From Sedimentitalea todarodis (GTDB taxonomy: Bacteria > Pseudomonadota > Alphaproteobacteria > Rhodobacterales > Rhodobacteraceae): a DNA stretch of 64,000 bases. The DNA lies in NCBI RefSeq assembly GCF_032595355.1, contig NZ_JASMWN010000001.1, forward strand, positions 248,001 to 312,000. The letters run 5' to 3'. The notes under the pieces were generated by a model. The model was not told the DNA's origin. It worked only from the letters and a program-made list of their open reading frames with translations, and ran no database searches. The number at the start of each line of letters is the position of its first letter. Within the stretch, counting starts at the first letter, position 1. This document shows, one piece after another, positions 51,324-61,049 of this stretch. Both the position numbers and the translations under genes were made by a program.

Positions 51324-52409
51324 CTATCCCGCGCCGACATCGGTGCGGGCGATCGACACCGATTTGATGACCGCATGGATGTGATCGCCAGGCTGCAGAG
51401 CCATCACATCGGCGGACCGGCGGGTGATCCTTGCCAACAGGCGGTCTTCGCCGCATTGCATTTGCACGATAACACCGGGGCCGTCGCCGTCGCGCAGCGC
51501 CAGTATCGTGGCCGACAGGATGTTCAGGGCGGACAACCCCTGTGGCAGAGCGCGTGACAGGATCACGTCATGTGCCAGGATGCGCACCCGCGTTGCCGTT
51601 CCAGGTGCGGTGTCCATTTCTGGCAAGAACAACCGGCCTCCGGACACGCTTAATTCTGTCAGCCCGTCGTTGTGGTGCCTGGTGATCGTCGCTGGCAAGA
51701 CCGCACCCGCATCGCGCACGCCGATCTGGCGCACCATGCCGGGGTCGGACAGGACGTGTTCGGCTGGTCCTGATCGTGCCACGCTCCCGCCTTCGAGCAC
51801 GACAACCGTGGTTGCGAGGCGGGCGATTTCGGCGACCGAATGGCTGACGTAGAGGATCGGGATATCGGTGTGGTCGCGCAACCGTTCCAGAAACGGCAGA
51901 ATTTCGGCCTTGCGCGCCGAATCCAGCGCGGCCAAGGGTTCGTCCATCAGCAGGATCCGAGGCCGTGACAGCAGCGCGCGCCCGATGGCGACACGTTGCT
52001 TTTCGCCCCCCGACAGGCCGCCGGGGCGTCGCTCCAACAGGTCCGAGATGCCGAGCAATTCGCTGACCTCTGCGAGGGATGCCCGAGGTTTGGCGCGGGC
52101 AAAGCGCTCGCCATAGGTCAGGTTCTGGCGCACAGACAGATGCGGGAACAATCGTCCATCCTGAAACACATAGCCGACGCGGCGCTTGTGTGTCGGCACC
52201 GAGAGATCCGAACGGGTGTCGAATACGGGTTCGCCGTCCAGTTCGATGCGCCCGCTTTCGGGTGTCAGCAGACCCGCAACCGCATTGATGACCGTTGTCT
52301 TGCCTGTCCCGGACCGGCCGAAGAGCGCAGTAACCCCGCCTGGCGCGCGGAACGAGATTTCCAGGTCCAGCGCACCGAGGCGATGGCGGATATCCACCAG
52401 GAGGCTCAT
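51324..52409 (-). CDS. modC: Molybdate ABC transporter ATP-binding protein
   Basis: The ATG at 52407-52409 gives 361 residues. The ABC domain has Walker A GRSGTGKT, signature LSGGEKQRVAIGRAL and Walker B ILLMDEPLAALD. The C-terminal about 65 residues form a Mop-type (TOBE) domain for molybdate sensing. The start overlaps the modB stop (ATGA). Long upstream frames in the same phase are shadows of modB. Confidence 0.96.
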   Translation of the reverse strand: MSLLVDIRHRLGALDLEISFRAPGGVTALFGRSGTGKTTVINAVAGLLTPESGRIELDGEPVFDTRSDLSVPTHKRRVGYVFQDGRLFPHLSVRQNLTYGERFARAKPRASLAEVSELLGISDLLERRPGGLSGGEKQRVAIGRALLSRPRILLMDEPLAALDSARKAEILPFLERLRDHTDIPILYVSHSVAEIARLATTVVVLEGGSVARSGPAEHVLSDPGMVRQIGVRDAGAVLPATITRHHNDGLTELSVSGGRLFLPEMDTAPGTATRVRILAHDVILSRALPQGLSALNILSATILALRDGDGPGVIVQMQCGEDRLLARITRRSADVMALQPGDHIHAVIKSVSIARTDVGAG

Positions 52410-53104
52410 GATCCGGCAATCCGCTGTACGGCGCGACGGGCGAGCCATTCCGAAGCCAGAAGCGCGCCCATGGCGACTACGACTGACACGACGACGAGCC
52501 GCAGTGCAGACCCTTCGCCACCCGGCACCTGCAGGAACGCATAAATGGCGGAGGGCAGGGTTTGGGTTTGACCGGGAATGTTCGACACGAATGTGATGGT
52601 CGCGCCGAACTCGCCCATCGCCTTGGCGAAGGCCAGCACCGACCCTGCGATCAAGCCAGGAAGGATGAGGGGGAGTGTTACCGTGACAAAGACCCAAAGG
52701 CGGGGCGCGCCAAGCGTTGCCGCGGCCTGTTCCAGTTTCGGATCCACCGCTTCGATTGCCAGTCGCAGGGACCGGACCATCAGGGGAAACGCCATGATCG
52801 CGGCGGCAAGCACTGCCCCGGTCCAGCGAAACGCCAGGATTACGCCAAAGTTGTCATAGAGCCAGCTGCCGATTGCACCCTGCCGTCCGAAGGTCAGCAA
52901 CAGGAGATACCCGGTGACCACGGGTGGCAGGATCAGTGGCAGATGCACGAGCACATTCAGGATGTGCTTGCCGCGAAACTGCCAACGGGCCAGCGCATAG
53001 GCGATGAACACGCCGAATGGCAAGCTCAGCAGGGTCGCAAAGAAAGAGACCCACAAGGACAGCGCAAGCGCCTGCCACTCTGCCGGACCGAGCCAATCGC
53101 TCAC
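52406..53104 (-). CDS. modB: Molybdate ABC transporter permease
   Basis: This 232-residue protein has five hydrophobic helices and the permease loop with GAPRLWVFVTVTLPLILPGLIAGSVLAFAKAMGEFGATI, the typical EAA region that docks the ATPase. It overlaps modA (4 bp) and modC, so the three genes are one operon. Confidence 0.96.
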   Translation of the reverse strand: MSDWLGPAEWQALALSLWVSFFATLLSLPFGVFIAYALARWQFRGKHILNVLVHLPLILPPVVTGYLLLLTFGRQGAIGSWLYDNFGVILAFRWTGAVLAAAIMAFPLMVRSLRLAIEAVDPKLEQAAATLGAPRLWVFVTVTLPLILPGLIAGSVLAFAKAMGEFGATITFVSNIPGQTQTLPSAIYAFLQVPGGEGSALRLVVVSVVVAMGALLASEWLARRAVQRIAGS

Positions 53105-53874
53105 GCGCCGTCCCCCGGCAATCCAAATCCGTGCTTCTGAAACACTTCGCCAGCTTCCGGAGTGAGTAGAAAGTCCAGAAACGCTTGCGCCGGGGCAGGG
53201 TTGGCACCCGTGATGGGTGCTGCCGGGTAGCGGATCGGCGGATGCGAGCCTTCGGGGAACATGCCGACAACCCGAACGTCGGGGCTTGCCTCTGCGTCGG
53301 TGGCATAGACGACGCCATAGGGCGCTTCGCCGAGCACCACCAACATCAATGCGGCGCGCACGTTGTCGGTTTGCGCGACGCGGTGGGCGACCTGCTCCCA
53401 GACGCCGAGAGATCGCAGCGCGGCGGCACCGTAGATGCCCGCAGGCACGGCGTCGATGAGTGCCATTGCCAGGTGATCCTGCCCCAGTGCGGCTGCGAGA
53501 TCGAACCCCGGCTCGATCGTCAGATCAGGGTCCACATCCGGCCCCGCGATCAGGACCAGCCGGTTGGTCAAGAGCGTCCGGCGACTGGCAGCAACGATCA
53601 ACCCATCCTGTTCCAGAACATCCATCCATGCCGCGTTGGCCGAGATAAAGAGATCGGCCGGAGCGCCGTGCTGAATTTGCCGGGCCAGCGTCGAACTGCC
53701 GCCATAGGAAATATGCACCGGGTCCGCATAAGTTGCCGCAAGTTCGTCGAGTGCTGATTTCAGGCTGGCGGCAGCAAAGACCGTCACCGGCGTTTCCGCC
53801 TTGGTCACGAACGGCGTGATCATTGCAGCGAGCGACATGGCCAGAAAAAGCCGCCGGGACCAGTGGTGCAGCAT
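53101..53874 (-). CDS. modA: Molybdate-binding periplasmic protein
   Basis: The ATG at 53872-53874 follows GGAGAGGG and gives 257 residues: a signal peptide (LFLAMSLAAMITPFVTKAE), then a ModA fold with VTVFAAASLKSALDELAATY, GGSSTLARQIQHGAPADLFISANAAWMD, and the later VGMFPEGSHPPIRYPAAPI. It binds molybdate in the periplasm for ModBC. Confidence 0.95.
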   Translation of the reverse strand: MLHHWSRRLFLAMSLAAMITPFVTKAETPVTVFAAASLKSALDELAATYADPVHISYGGSSTLARQIQHGAPADLFISANAAWMDVLEQDGLIVAASRRTLLTNRLVLIAGPDVDPDLTIEPGFDLAAALGQDHLAMALIDAVPAGIYGAAALRSLGVWEQVAHRVAQTDNVRAALMLVVLGEAPYGVVYATDAEASPDVRVVGMFPEGSHPPIRYPAAPITGANPAPAQAFLDFLLTPEAGEVFQKHGFGLPGDGA

Positions 53875-53889
53875 GGTTGACCCTCTCCG

Positions 53890-53916
53890 TTGCGAAGGAT
53901 GGTTCAGATATCGCAA
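53890..53916. promoter_or_regulatory. Inverted repeat upstream of modA
   Basis: TTGCGA at 53890-53895 and TCGCAA at 53911-53916 are exact inverted repeats with a 15-bp spacer, 16-42 bp before the modA ATG. It is a candidate operator for a molybdate-responsive or other regulator. No modE gene is near. Confidence 0.35.
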
Positions 53917-53958
53917 GGGGGCGGGGCGCGATGCAAGCAGATTAGCGCTGGAAAACTG

Positions 53959-54834
53959 TCACGGGTCAATCAGCGTGACCCCCGGGATCTGCCGGATGCG
54001 TGCCAGATCTTCATCGTAGAGCTCGGTCAGTTCCTCGACCAACTCGTCGGTCCAACCGGGCAGGTCGAGTTCTTCTTCCAACTGCTCGGGAATTGCAAAA
54101 TTCTCCAGAAAGGCGGCGATCACACCACGTTTCTGTTGTTCGTTCAGCCGTGGATGCTTGTGCAGATAGGCGCGAAAACGCTGCATGCCCTCGCGTGTGA
54201 TCAGATCGCTCAACAGGTCAAAGCCGCCAACGATTTTCTCGTCAGACGGCAGTCCGGCCATTTGCCGAATGATATGGGCCCAGAGCAGGGGGGTATCTTC
54301 GTTGCACCAGATCGTCATCTCCATCTGAGGTGCCGCCGCCCGAATTCTGCGCAGACAATCAGACCAGCGCAGTTTTTGCGGGTCCGTTCCCCCAAGCGCA
54401 TCTGCGAGGTGCTCGGGCGTTGTGCTCCCCAGTACCGCCGGCAGGAATGTCGCCGGATTGCGCAATCCCATGAAAAGGTTCAGTTGATCCCCGCGAAACA
54501 GCTTGTGCAGATGGATGACCCGCTCCGGTGCGGCGGGGTAGAACTGTCCGTCCTGAACGGCAAACCGTCGCGACCCGAGAAAATAGGCGTTGGACAGGAT
54601 CATCCGGTCGGCGTGCTCTTCGTCAAGGATGGCATCCATTAGGACGTCGCGTGCATCTGATGCAGGCGGTGTCGTGGACATGGCCCGGAAGGATTGCCCA
54701 AGAAGCTCGCGGTACTTGCCGGGACCGGGTGTTGCGATACCGCGTTGCGAAAAGCCCTGTTTGTTGCGCAAGAGGCATTTCAGAATGCGATCACCATCGG
54801 TGCAGTGCGCGCCTGTATGAAAGATGACCTGCAT
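53959..54834 (-). CDS. Uncharacterised conserved-looking protein
   Basis: This 291-residue protein starts VIFHTGAHCTDGDRILKCLLRN, with no signal peptide or membrane helix. The C-terminal quarter is strongly acidic (EELDLPGWTDELVEELTELYDED). Codon use is like that of neighbouring genes. HTGAH followed by a helix might hint at a P-loop-like or sulfotransferase-like start, but the glycine-lysine pattern is absent. I do not recognise the family. It diverges from the ABC exporter at 55087. Confidence 0.7.
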   Translation of the reverse strand: MQVIFHTGAHCTDGDRILKCLLRNKQGFSQRGIATPGPGKYRELLGQSFRAMSTTPPASDARDVLMDAILDEEHADRMILSNAYFLGSRRFAVQDGQFYPAAPERVIHLHKLFRGDQLNLFMGLRNPATFLPAVLGSTTPEHLADALGGTDPQKLRWSDCLRRIRAAAPQMEMTIWCNEDTPLLWAHIIRQMAGLPSDEKIVGGFDLLSDLITREGMQRFRAYLHKHPRLNEQQKRGVIAAFLENFAIPEQLEEELDLPGWTDELVEELTELYDEDLARIRQIPGVTLIDP

Positions 54835-55086
54835 GCCTGCCTTATCGCTCTTTCTTTCGATCTGTGGAAAATTTCAGGTACCCTGTTGTCAGGTGGCCGT
54901 CAAATGGCTTTGCCCGACACGGCGGGTGTGACGTCTTGCCATGGTCTGATCTGGCGGCCTGCATCTGTCGTGGATTGTCGCACGACACAGATCGAACGCT
55001 TGACCCCGCCTGCTTGCCCGGCCATGAAACGGGGCCAAGAAAATATCGCCCTTCAGGTGGTATACCGAATGACCAAAGGAGGCGAG

Positions 55087-56910
55087 ATGGCCCGCCGACC
55101 CCAAACGAGCCCATCCGCGCCAGCAGTGGCCCCCGTCGCCACGGAAGAGCGAGAGCGCTCAAGGGCGATTGGTGGTCTCCAGGCCCTCTGGCCCTTCATG
55201 TCCCCGTATCGCGGGTTGATTGTCGCGTCGATCATGGCGCTGGTCCTGACGGCCTGCGTGTCGCTGGCCCTGCCCTTGGCCGTGCGCCGGGTGGTCGACA
55301 ATTTCCGTGTGCAGGATGGCGCCATTCTGGATCAGTACTTTATGGCGGCGCTGGCCATCGCGGGACTTCTCGCGATTGGCACGGGCCTGCGCTATGCACT
55401 CGTTACGCGCCTTGGGGAACGGGTGGTTGCCGATATCCGCATGGCGGTCTTTGACCGCGTGATCGGGATGAGCCCGCAGTTCTTTGAAAAGATCATGACC
55501 GGCGAAGTGCTGAGCCGGATCACCACCGATACAACGCTGATTCAATCGGTACTTGGCTCGTCGATCTCGATTGCATTGCGCAACCTTCTGATTTTCATCG
55601 GTGGCTTGATCCTGATGTTGCTGACATCGGGCAAACTGACGGGGCTGGTCTTGCTCATCGTTCCGGCTGTCATCGTGCCGATTCTGGTGCTTGGACGAAA
55701 ACTGAGGGTCATCAGCCGGGAAAATCAGGACTGGATCGCGGCGAGTTCGGGCAATGCGTCCGAAGCACTGGGCGCGGTGCAGACCGTGCAATCCTATACC
55801 CATGAAACGGCCAGCCGGGCGCAGTTTGCCGAAATGACAGAGACCTCCTACGAGGTCTCGCGCCGCCGCATTCGCACGCGGGCGCTGATGACGGTGATCG
55901 TGATTTTCCTGGTCTTTACCGGCGTTGTCGGCGTTCTCTGGATGGGCGCGCTGGATGTACGGGTCGGAGTCATGAGCGAAGGCACGCTGATCCAGTTCGT
56001 GATCTATTCGGTGATGGTTGCCGGGTCGGTTGCGGCGCTTTCGGAAATCTGGGGCGAGTTGCAGCGGGCGGCGGGGGCAACCGAGCGTCTGGTGGAACTG
56101 CTGGCAAGCATTGACGCTGTGCAGGACCCGGACCTGCCCAAGGACCTGCCGGAGCCGGTGCAGGGGCGGATTGCCTTTGAAAACGTGTCGTTCCGCTATC
56201 CCGCCCGTCCTGAAACCGCAGCACTTTCGGATGTGTCCCTGGATATCGCGCCGGGTGAAACCGTCGCCTTTGTCGGGCCGTCCGGTGCGGGCAAGACGAC
56301 GATCATCCAACTGATCCAGCGGTTCTACGATCCCGACAGCGGCCGGATCACGCTTGATGGCGTGGCGTTGACGGACCTTACCCGCGATACCTTTCGCCGG
56401 CATATCGCACTGGTTCCACAGGACCCGGTGATCTTTGCGACCTCGGCGCGCGAGAATATCCGCTTTGGCCGCCCCGGAGCGAGCGATGAAGAGGTCGAGG
56501 CCGCCGCGCGGGCCGCTGCCGCACACGACTTCATCAAGGCGCTGCCGGACGGCTATGACAGCTATGTGGGCGAACGCGGCGTGATGCTGTCGGGCGGGCA
56601 GAAACAGCGGATCGCCATCGCCCGTGCCATTCTGCGCGACGCTCCGGTTCTCCTGCTTGATGAAGCGACCAGCGCGCTGGATGCCGAAAGCGAGCGGCTC
56701 GTCCAGCAAGCGGTCGATGAGTTGAGTGCCGGACGCACCACTCTGATTGTCGCGCACAGGTTGGCGACCGTCAAAAAGGCCGACAGGATCGTTGTTCTGG
56801 ATCAGGGGCATATCGTTGCGACCGGGCCGCATGATCAATTGGTGGCCGAGGGTGGTCTATATGCCCGTCTGGCGCGGTTGCAGTTTACCGATGGCAGTGC
56901 CGCAGCCTGA
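55087..56910 (+). CDS. ABC exporter (fused permease and ATPase, MsbA-like)
   Basis: The ATG at 55087 is chosen because AAAGGAGG lies just upstream; 607 residues result. Six transmembrane helices occupy the first about 320 residues (type 1 ABC exporter). The ATPase half shows GPSGAGKTT, LSGGQKQRIAIARA and LLLDEATSALD, and an A-loop FRYPARPET. It may export a lipid or drug as a homodimer. The substrate is not predictable. Confidence 0.93.
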   Translation: MARRPQTSPSAPAVAPVATEERERSRAIGGLQALWPFMSPYRGLIVASIMALVLTACVSLALPLAVRRVVDNFRVQDGAILDQYFMAALAIAGLLAIGTGLRYALVTRLGERVVADIRMAVFDRVIGMSPQFFEKIMTGEVLSRITTDTTLIQSVLGSSISIALRNLLIFIGGLILMLLTSGKLTGLVLLIVPAVIVPILVLGRKLRVISRENQDWIAASSGNASEALGAVQTVQSYTHETASRAQFAEMTETSYEVSRRRIRTRALMTVIVIFLVFTGVVGVLWMGALDVRVGVMSEGTLIQFVIYSVMVAGSVAALSEIWGELQRAAGATERLVELLASIDAVQDPDLPKDLPEPVQGRIAFENVSFRYPARPETAALSDVSLDIAPGETVAFVGPSGAGKTTIIQLIQRFYDPDSGRITLDGVALTDLTRDTFRRHIALVPQDPVIFATSARENIRFGRPGASDEEVEAAARAAAAHDFIKALPDGYDSYVGERGVMLSGGQKQRIAIARAILRDAPVLLLDEATSALDAESERLVQQAVDELSAGRTTLIVAHRLATVKKADRIVVLDQGHIVATGPHDQLVAEGGLYARLARLQFTDGSAAA

Positions 56911-57040
56911 CCTCCGGGCACGATGGATTTCGTCAATGGTTGAATGCGTTGCGCCACGTCACATGGCTCTGGTGCGGATCAGGCCGTGATGGACCCTTGC
57001 GCGACATCTGTTTTCCCCGCATTTTGATATCCAAGTTAAA

Positions 57041-57056
57041 CGCCCGAAACCGGGCG
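57041..57056 (+). repeat. Short hairpin before the acyl-CoA synthetase gene
   Basis: CGCCCG and CGGGCG form a 6-bp stem with a 4-nt loop 20 bp upstream of the ATG, just before GGGGAGG. It might modulate translation of the gene. Confidence 0.3.
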
Positions 57057-57075
57057 CCCTGGGGAGGAATCCATA

Positions 57076-58965
57076 ATGTCCATTGCCAATCTGGCAGATC
57101 GCAACGCGATAGAAACCGAAATGCCATGGGCAGAGCGGGACGTTCCCAAGACCCTCTATCAGATGCTGTCCAAGACCGCACAGAAGTTTCCCAACGGAAA
57201 TGCCGTCAGCTATCAGATCCTGTCCGGTCCCAAGGACAAGGCGGAAACCCTGACATGGTCCGAATTGTTGCAGCGTTCCGTACAGGCGGCCAACCTCTTT
57301 CGCTCACTGGGTGTGGGGGAACAGGATGCCGTCGCCTTTATCCTTCCCAATTGCAACGAAACGATCCTGACCATTCTGGGCGGCGCAATCGCCGGAATCG
57401 TCAACCCGATCAATCCCTTGCTTGAACCCGAACAGATCGCGTCGATCCTGCGCGAAACCAAGGCAAAGGTCGTGGTGACGCTCAAGCCGTTCCCCAAAAC
57501 CGATGTCGCGGAAAAGACCGCCGAGGCCGTGCGTCACGCACCCGATGTCGATACGGTGCTCGAGGTCGATCTGAACCGGTATCTGACGCCGCCGAAATCC
57601 TGGATCGTGCCCCTGATCCGCCCCAAGCTGCCAAACAAGGAACATCTGGCCCACGCGGATTACAAGGATTTCAACAAGGAACTGGCGCGCCAACCCACCA
57701 GCCTGACCTTTGACGACAGCGCGGGCGACCGTGTTGCGTTCTATTTTCACACCGGTGGCACCACCGGCATGCCCAAGGTCGCACAGCACACCTATGGCGG
57801 CGTGGTCTACAATGGATGGGTCGGCGGCGAACTGTTGCTGAGCGAAGAGGACAACATCATGTGTCCCTTGCCACTCTTTCACGTGATGGCCTGTCATGTG
57901 ATCCTCATGGCGGCGGTCTATTGTGGCAGCCACGTGATCTTTCCAACGCCACAAGGGTATCGGGGCGAGGGTGTATTCGACAATTTCTGGAAGCTGAACG
58001 AACGCTACAAGACCACGTTCATTGTAACCGTGCCAACCGCCATCGCCGCCAGCATGCAGCGCCCCGTGGATGCCGATATCTCGACCGTGAAAAAGGCATT
58101 CTCAGGCTCCGCACCACTGCCGCTGGAACTGTTCCGCCGCTTTGAAAAGGCCACGGGCGTCACGATCATCGAAGGGTATGGGCTGACCGAGGCGACCTGT
58201 CTTGTGTCGGGCAACCCGGTGGATGGCGAAAAGAAGGTCGGTTCGATCGGCATTCCGTTTCCCTATACCGATGTCAAGATCATCAAGGGTTCCGCAGACG
58301 GGCCTGTCGAGGCCGGAGAGGACGAGATCGGCGAAATCTGTATCGACAATCCCGGTGTCTACACCGGCAATACCTATACCGAGGTCGCCAAGAATGCTGA
58401 TCTCTACCATCAGGACAAATACCTCAAAACCGGCGACCTTGGCCGGATTGACGCGGATGGATATCTCTGGATTACCGGGCGCGCCAAGGATCTGATCATT
58501 CGCGGCGGCCACAATATCGATCCGGCCGAGATCGAAGAAGCGCTGCTGGGGCATGAAGCGGTGGCATTTGCCGGCGCGATCGGACAGCCGGACGCGCATT
58601 CGGGCGAACTCCCCTGCGCCTTTGTCGAACTGGTCGACGGGGCCTCGGTCACGTCGGAAGAGCTGATGGAGTATTGTCAGGTGCATGTGCATGAGCGGGC
58701 CGCCAGACCCAAGCATGTCGCGATCCTGGACGAACTGCCCAAGACGGCGGTCGGCAAGGTTTTCAAGCCGGACCTGCGCAAGAGGGCCATCACCCGCGTT
58801 TACAACAGCGCACTTGCAGAAGCGGGGAACGCTGCCCGGGTGAGCAAAGTCATAGACGACAAGAAACGCGGTCTCGTGGCGCAGCTTGAGCGCAACGGTG
58901 CCGTCGAGGAAGATGTCGCCAAGGTTCTCGGAGACTTTACACGCCCGTGGGAATGGTCAAGCTGA
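57076..58965 (+). CDS. AMP-forming acyl-CoA synthetase
   Basis: This 629-residue protein has an AMP-binding domain with the P-loop variant FYFHTGGTTGMPK near residues 221-233, GYGLTEATCLVSGNP, TGDLGRIDADGYLWITGR and the lysine region PKTAVGKVFKPDLRK. GGTTG is used where STSGTTG is more usual. The length and the C-terminal extension suggest a medium- or long-chain substrate. GGGGAGGAATCC precedes the ATG. The next gene, a hydrolase, is 31 bp downstream. Confidence 0.92.
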   Translation: MSIANLADRNAIETEMPWAERDVPKTLYQMLSKTAQKFPNGNAVSYQILSGPKDKAETLTWSELLQRSVQAANLFRSLGVGEQDAVAFILPNCNETILTILGGAIAGIVNPINPLLEPEQIASILRETKAKVVVTLKPFPKTDVAEKTAEAVRHAPDVDTVLEVDLNRYLTPPKSWIVPLIRPKLPNKEHLAHADYKDFNKELARQPTSLTFDDSAGDRVAFYFHTGGTTGMPKVAQHTYGGVVYNGWVGGELLLSEEDNIMCPLPLFHVMACHVILMAAVYCGSHVIFPTPQGYRGEGVFDNFWKLNERYKTTFIVTVPTAIAASMQRPVDADISTVKKAFSGSAPLPLELFRRFEKATGVTIIEGYGLTEATCLVSGNPVDGEKKVGSIGIPFPYTDVKIIKGSADGPVEAGEDEIGEICIDNPGVYTGNTYTEVAKNADLYHQDKYLKTGDLGRIDADGYLWITGRAKDLIIRGGHNIDPAEIEEALLGHEAVAFAGAIGQPDAHSGELPCAFVELVDGASVTSEELMEYCQVHVHERAARPKHVAILDELPKTAVGKVFKPDLRKRAITRVYNSALAEAGNAARVSKVIDDKKRGLVAQLERNGAVEEDVAKVLGDFTRPWEWSS

Positions 58966-58996
58966 CTCCAGCCAGCAAACCTTCCTGGAGGCGGCG

Positions 58997-59923
58997 ATGG
59001 ACTACGACGCTCTGATCGACACGGAAACCTGGGATTTTATCCGGCGAACGCGGGAAACCTATCCGGATGATCCCGCTGGCCGGACGCTCGAAGAAGAGCG
59101 CGCAGCCTATGATGCAATGTGTGCCGTGTTCAGAGCACCTCGCCCCGACGTTGTGGATGTTCAGGACGTAACGGCGCGCGATGTGCCGGTGCGCGTCTAT
59201 TCCGCAGGGGCCCCGTCTCGGACGGTTGTCTATTTCCACGGAGGCGGCTTTGTGGTTGGCGGGCTTGACAGCCACGACGATGTTTGCGCCGAGATCTGCG
59301 TACAGACGGGGTACCGTGTGGTTGCGGTCGACTACCGACTCGCGCCCGAACACAAGCACCCTGCGGCTTTTGACGATGCCTATGCGGCGACGTGCTGGGC
59401 CGAAACGGAATTCGGCGATCCAATCATTCTGGCCGGAGACAGTGCCGGCGGCAACCTCGCGGCTGCTGTGGCCCAGCACGCGCGGGGGCGCCTGACGTGC
59501 ATTATGGGGCAGGTGCTGATCTATCCCGGACTTGGCGGGGATGTCGACGCGGGCTCTTACATCGAACATGCCGACGCGCCGCTGCTGCAGCGCGTCTATC
59601 TGGTCCAGTACGCCGGGGTGCGTGCGGAAGACGGCAAAGCGCCCACAAGCGATGCGACCTATGCGCCGCTACAGGGCATTGATTTTTCCAACCTTCCGCC
59701 GACCATCGTGTTCTCCGCCGAATGCGATCCGGTGCGTGACGACGGACAGGTCTATTGTGACCGCATCCGCGCGTCTGGGGGCAAGGCGCATTGGATTTGC
59801 GAGCAAGGGCTTGTGCATGGATATCTGCGTGCGCGGAGGACTGTGGCCCGTGCACAGGATAGTTTCGAGCGGATCGTGGTCGCCATAGAGGCGCTTGGCC
59901 AAGAGGTTTGGCCCTACGACTGA
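58997..59923 (+). CDS. Alpha/beta hydrolase of the HSL family
   Basis: The ATG at 58997 follows TGGAGG and gives 308 residues. The HSL oxyanion motif FHGGGF starts at H81 and the nucleophile is S149 in AGDSAGGN. The likely acid is the Asp in SAECDPVRDD and the base is His in LVHGYLR. It is an esterase or lipase of unknown substrate, possibly working with the acyl-CoA synthetase just upstream. Confidence 0.92.
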   Translation: MDYDALIDTETWDFIRRTRETYPDDPAGRTLEEERAAYDAMCAVFRAPRPDVVDVQDVTARDVPVRVYSAGAPSRTVVYFHGGGFVVGGLDSHDDVCAEICVQTGYRVVAVDYRLAPEHKHPAAFDDAYAATCWAETEFGDPIILAGDSAGGNLAAAVAQHARGRLTCIMGQVLIYPGLGGDVDAGSYIEHADAPLLQRVYLVQYAGVRAEDGKAPTSDATYAPLQGIDFSNLPPTIVFSAECDPVRDDGQVYCDRIRASGGKAHWICEQGLVHGYLRARRTVARAQDSFERIVVAIEALGQEVWPYD

Positions 59924-59941
59924 TCCGGGTCTGTGGCCCGA

Positions 59942-60778
59942 TCAGGTCAGGAAGGGCTTTGCCTGCATCGTCTCGGGGATCGGCGCGCCCAGGCGTGACA
60001 GGACCGTCGGCGCGATCTGCAACTGGTCGATCATTGTATCTTCAGGTGGTCCATCAGCCGGGCCGAAATAGTAAAGGGCCGTGTCCTGTTGCAATGGATC
60101 GCGCCCGCCATGATGGCCCCGCGCGTCCTGCCCGTGATCGGCGGTCACGATGATCTCGTAGCCGGCGGCCCGCCATTTCGGGATGAAGGGCGCGAGCATC
60201 TCGTCCATCATGGCGCAGGCGTGATCCATCTCGGTGCAATCGTGGTGGAACCGATGCCCCATGCTGTCGAGCGTGCAGGTGTGCAACAGCCCGTAATCCA
60301 GGCCGAACCTCAGGCAGAGGCTGGTCAGGGTGGCGAACAGATCCACATCGCTTGGGGTCATCTGATTGTCTTGACCATAGCCGGTCATGCTGTGGAACCG
60401 GCCATGATTGATGGTATTGCTTTCGGGTTCGTCATATTCGATATCGCGAACGTAATCAAAGGGGTGGCGGTTGAAAAACTCGGACCAATAAGAATGCGCC
60501 ACGGCCCCGGTCACGCCGTTTTCTGCGCGCACCTGGCTGAACACATCGGGCTGAGACAGGCGAAACACGTTCTTGTTGCCGGTGCAGCCATGCACCTGCG
60601 GGCTGACCCCGGTGTGGATCGAAGCATAGCAACTGGCCGAGATTGACGGCAGCACCGCGCGGTGTGTCCAGACCCGTGCCTCGCCGGACTGAACCCAGCC
60701 TTCGAGATTGCCGAAGAGGCGCCGGAAGTTACGATAGGGCACGCCGTCAAGAATGATGAGAAGGAGTTTTTCGTCCAT
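59942..60778 (-). CDS. Alkaline phosphatase-superfamily protein (type I phosphodiesterase/nucleotide pyrophosphatase)
   Basis: The ATG at 60776-60778 gives 278 residues beginning MDEKLLLIILDGVPYRNFRRL. Metal ligands are visible in LDG, in the segment TLDSMGHRFHHD and in TADHGQDARGHHGG. The nucleophile is probably a Ser or Thr in PSISASCYASIHTG. It would hydrolyse phosphodiesters or nucleotides in the cytoplasm (no signal peptide). It is convergent with the hydrolase gene. Confidence 0.88.
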   Translation of the reverse strand: MDEKLLLIILDGVPYRNFRRLFGNLEGWVQSGEARVWTHRAVLPSISASCYASIHTGVSPQVHGCTGNKNVFRLSQPDVFSQVRAENGVTGAVAHSYWSEFFNRHPFDYVRDIEYDEPESNTINHGRFHSMTGYGQDNQMTPSDVDLFATLTSLCLRFGLDYGLLHTCTLDSMGHRFHHDCTEMDHACAMMDEMLAPFIPKWRAAGYEIIVTADHGQDARGHHGGRDPLQQDTALYYFGPADGPPEDTMIDQLQIAPTVLSRLGAPIPETMQAKPFLT

Positions 60779-61049
60779 GCCGCTGCCCCGCTGTTTTGTT
60801 CGGCATAGGATCGGAAACTCGGCTAGCGTGCAACGTGAATACGCCAGCCTATGGGCCCCGCCCTGCGCTGGCACAACGGGCCTGCGGCCCCTGTATCCGT
60901 ACCGTTGGTATATTAAATGAAACGACAAAGGACAGCGAAGTGCAAGATTCGGAGTTTGCGAAGTCGGTTGGCACACATACGTGAAGGCACGTATTGGCGG
61001 TCACTCGTCTAGAATTTGAGCAACAAGTACTAAGAGTCGACAATAGTAT

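Noticed and set aside
53875..53958. Possible molybdenum cofactor riboswitch before modA
   Set aside because: The region is only about 84 bp before the next gene's stop and lacks the multi-stem layout; only a simple inverted repeat is present.
55159..56838. 559-codon minus-strand frame
   Set aside because: It mirrors the ABC exporter; long antisense frames are expected in GC-rich DNA.
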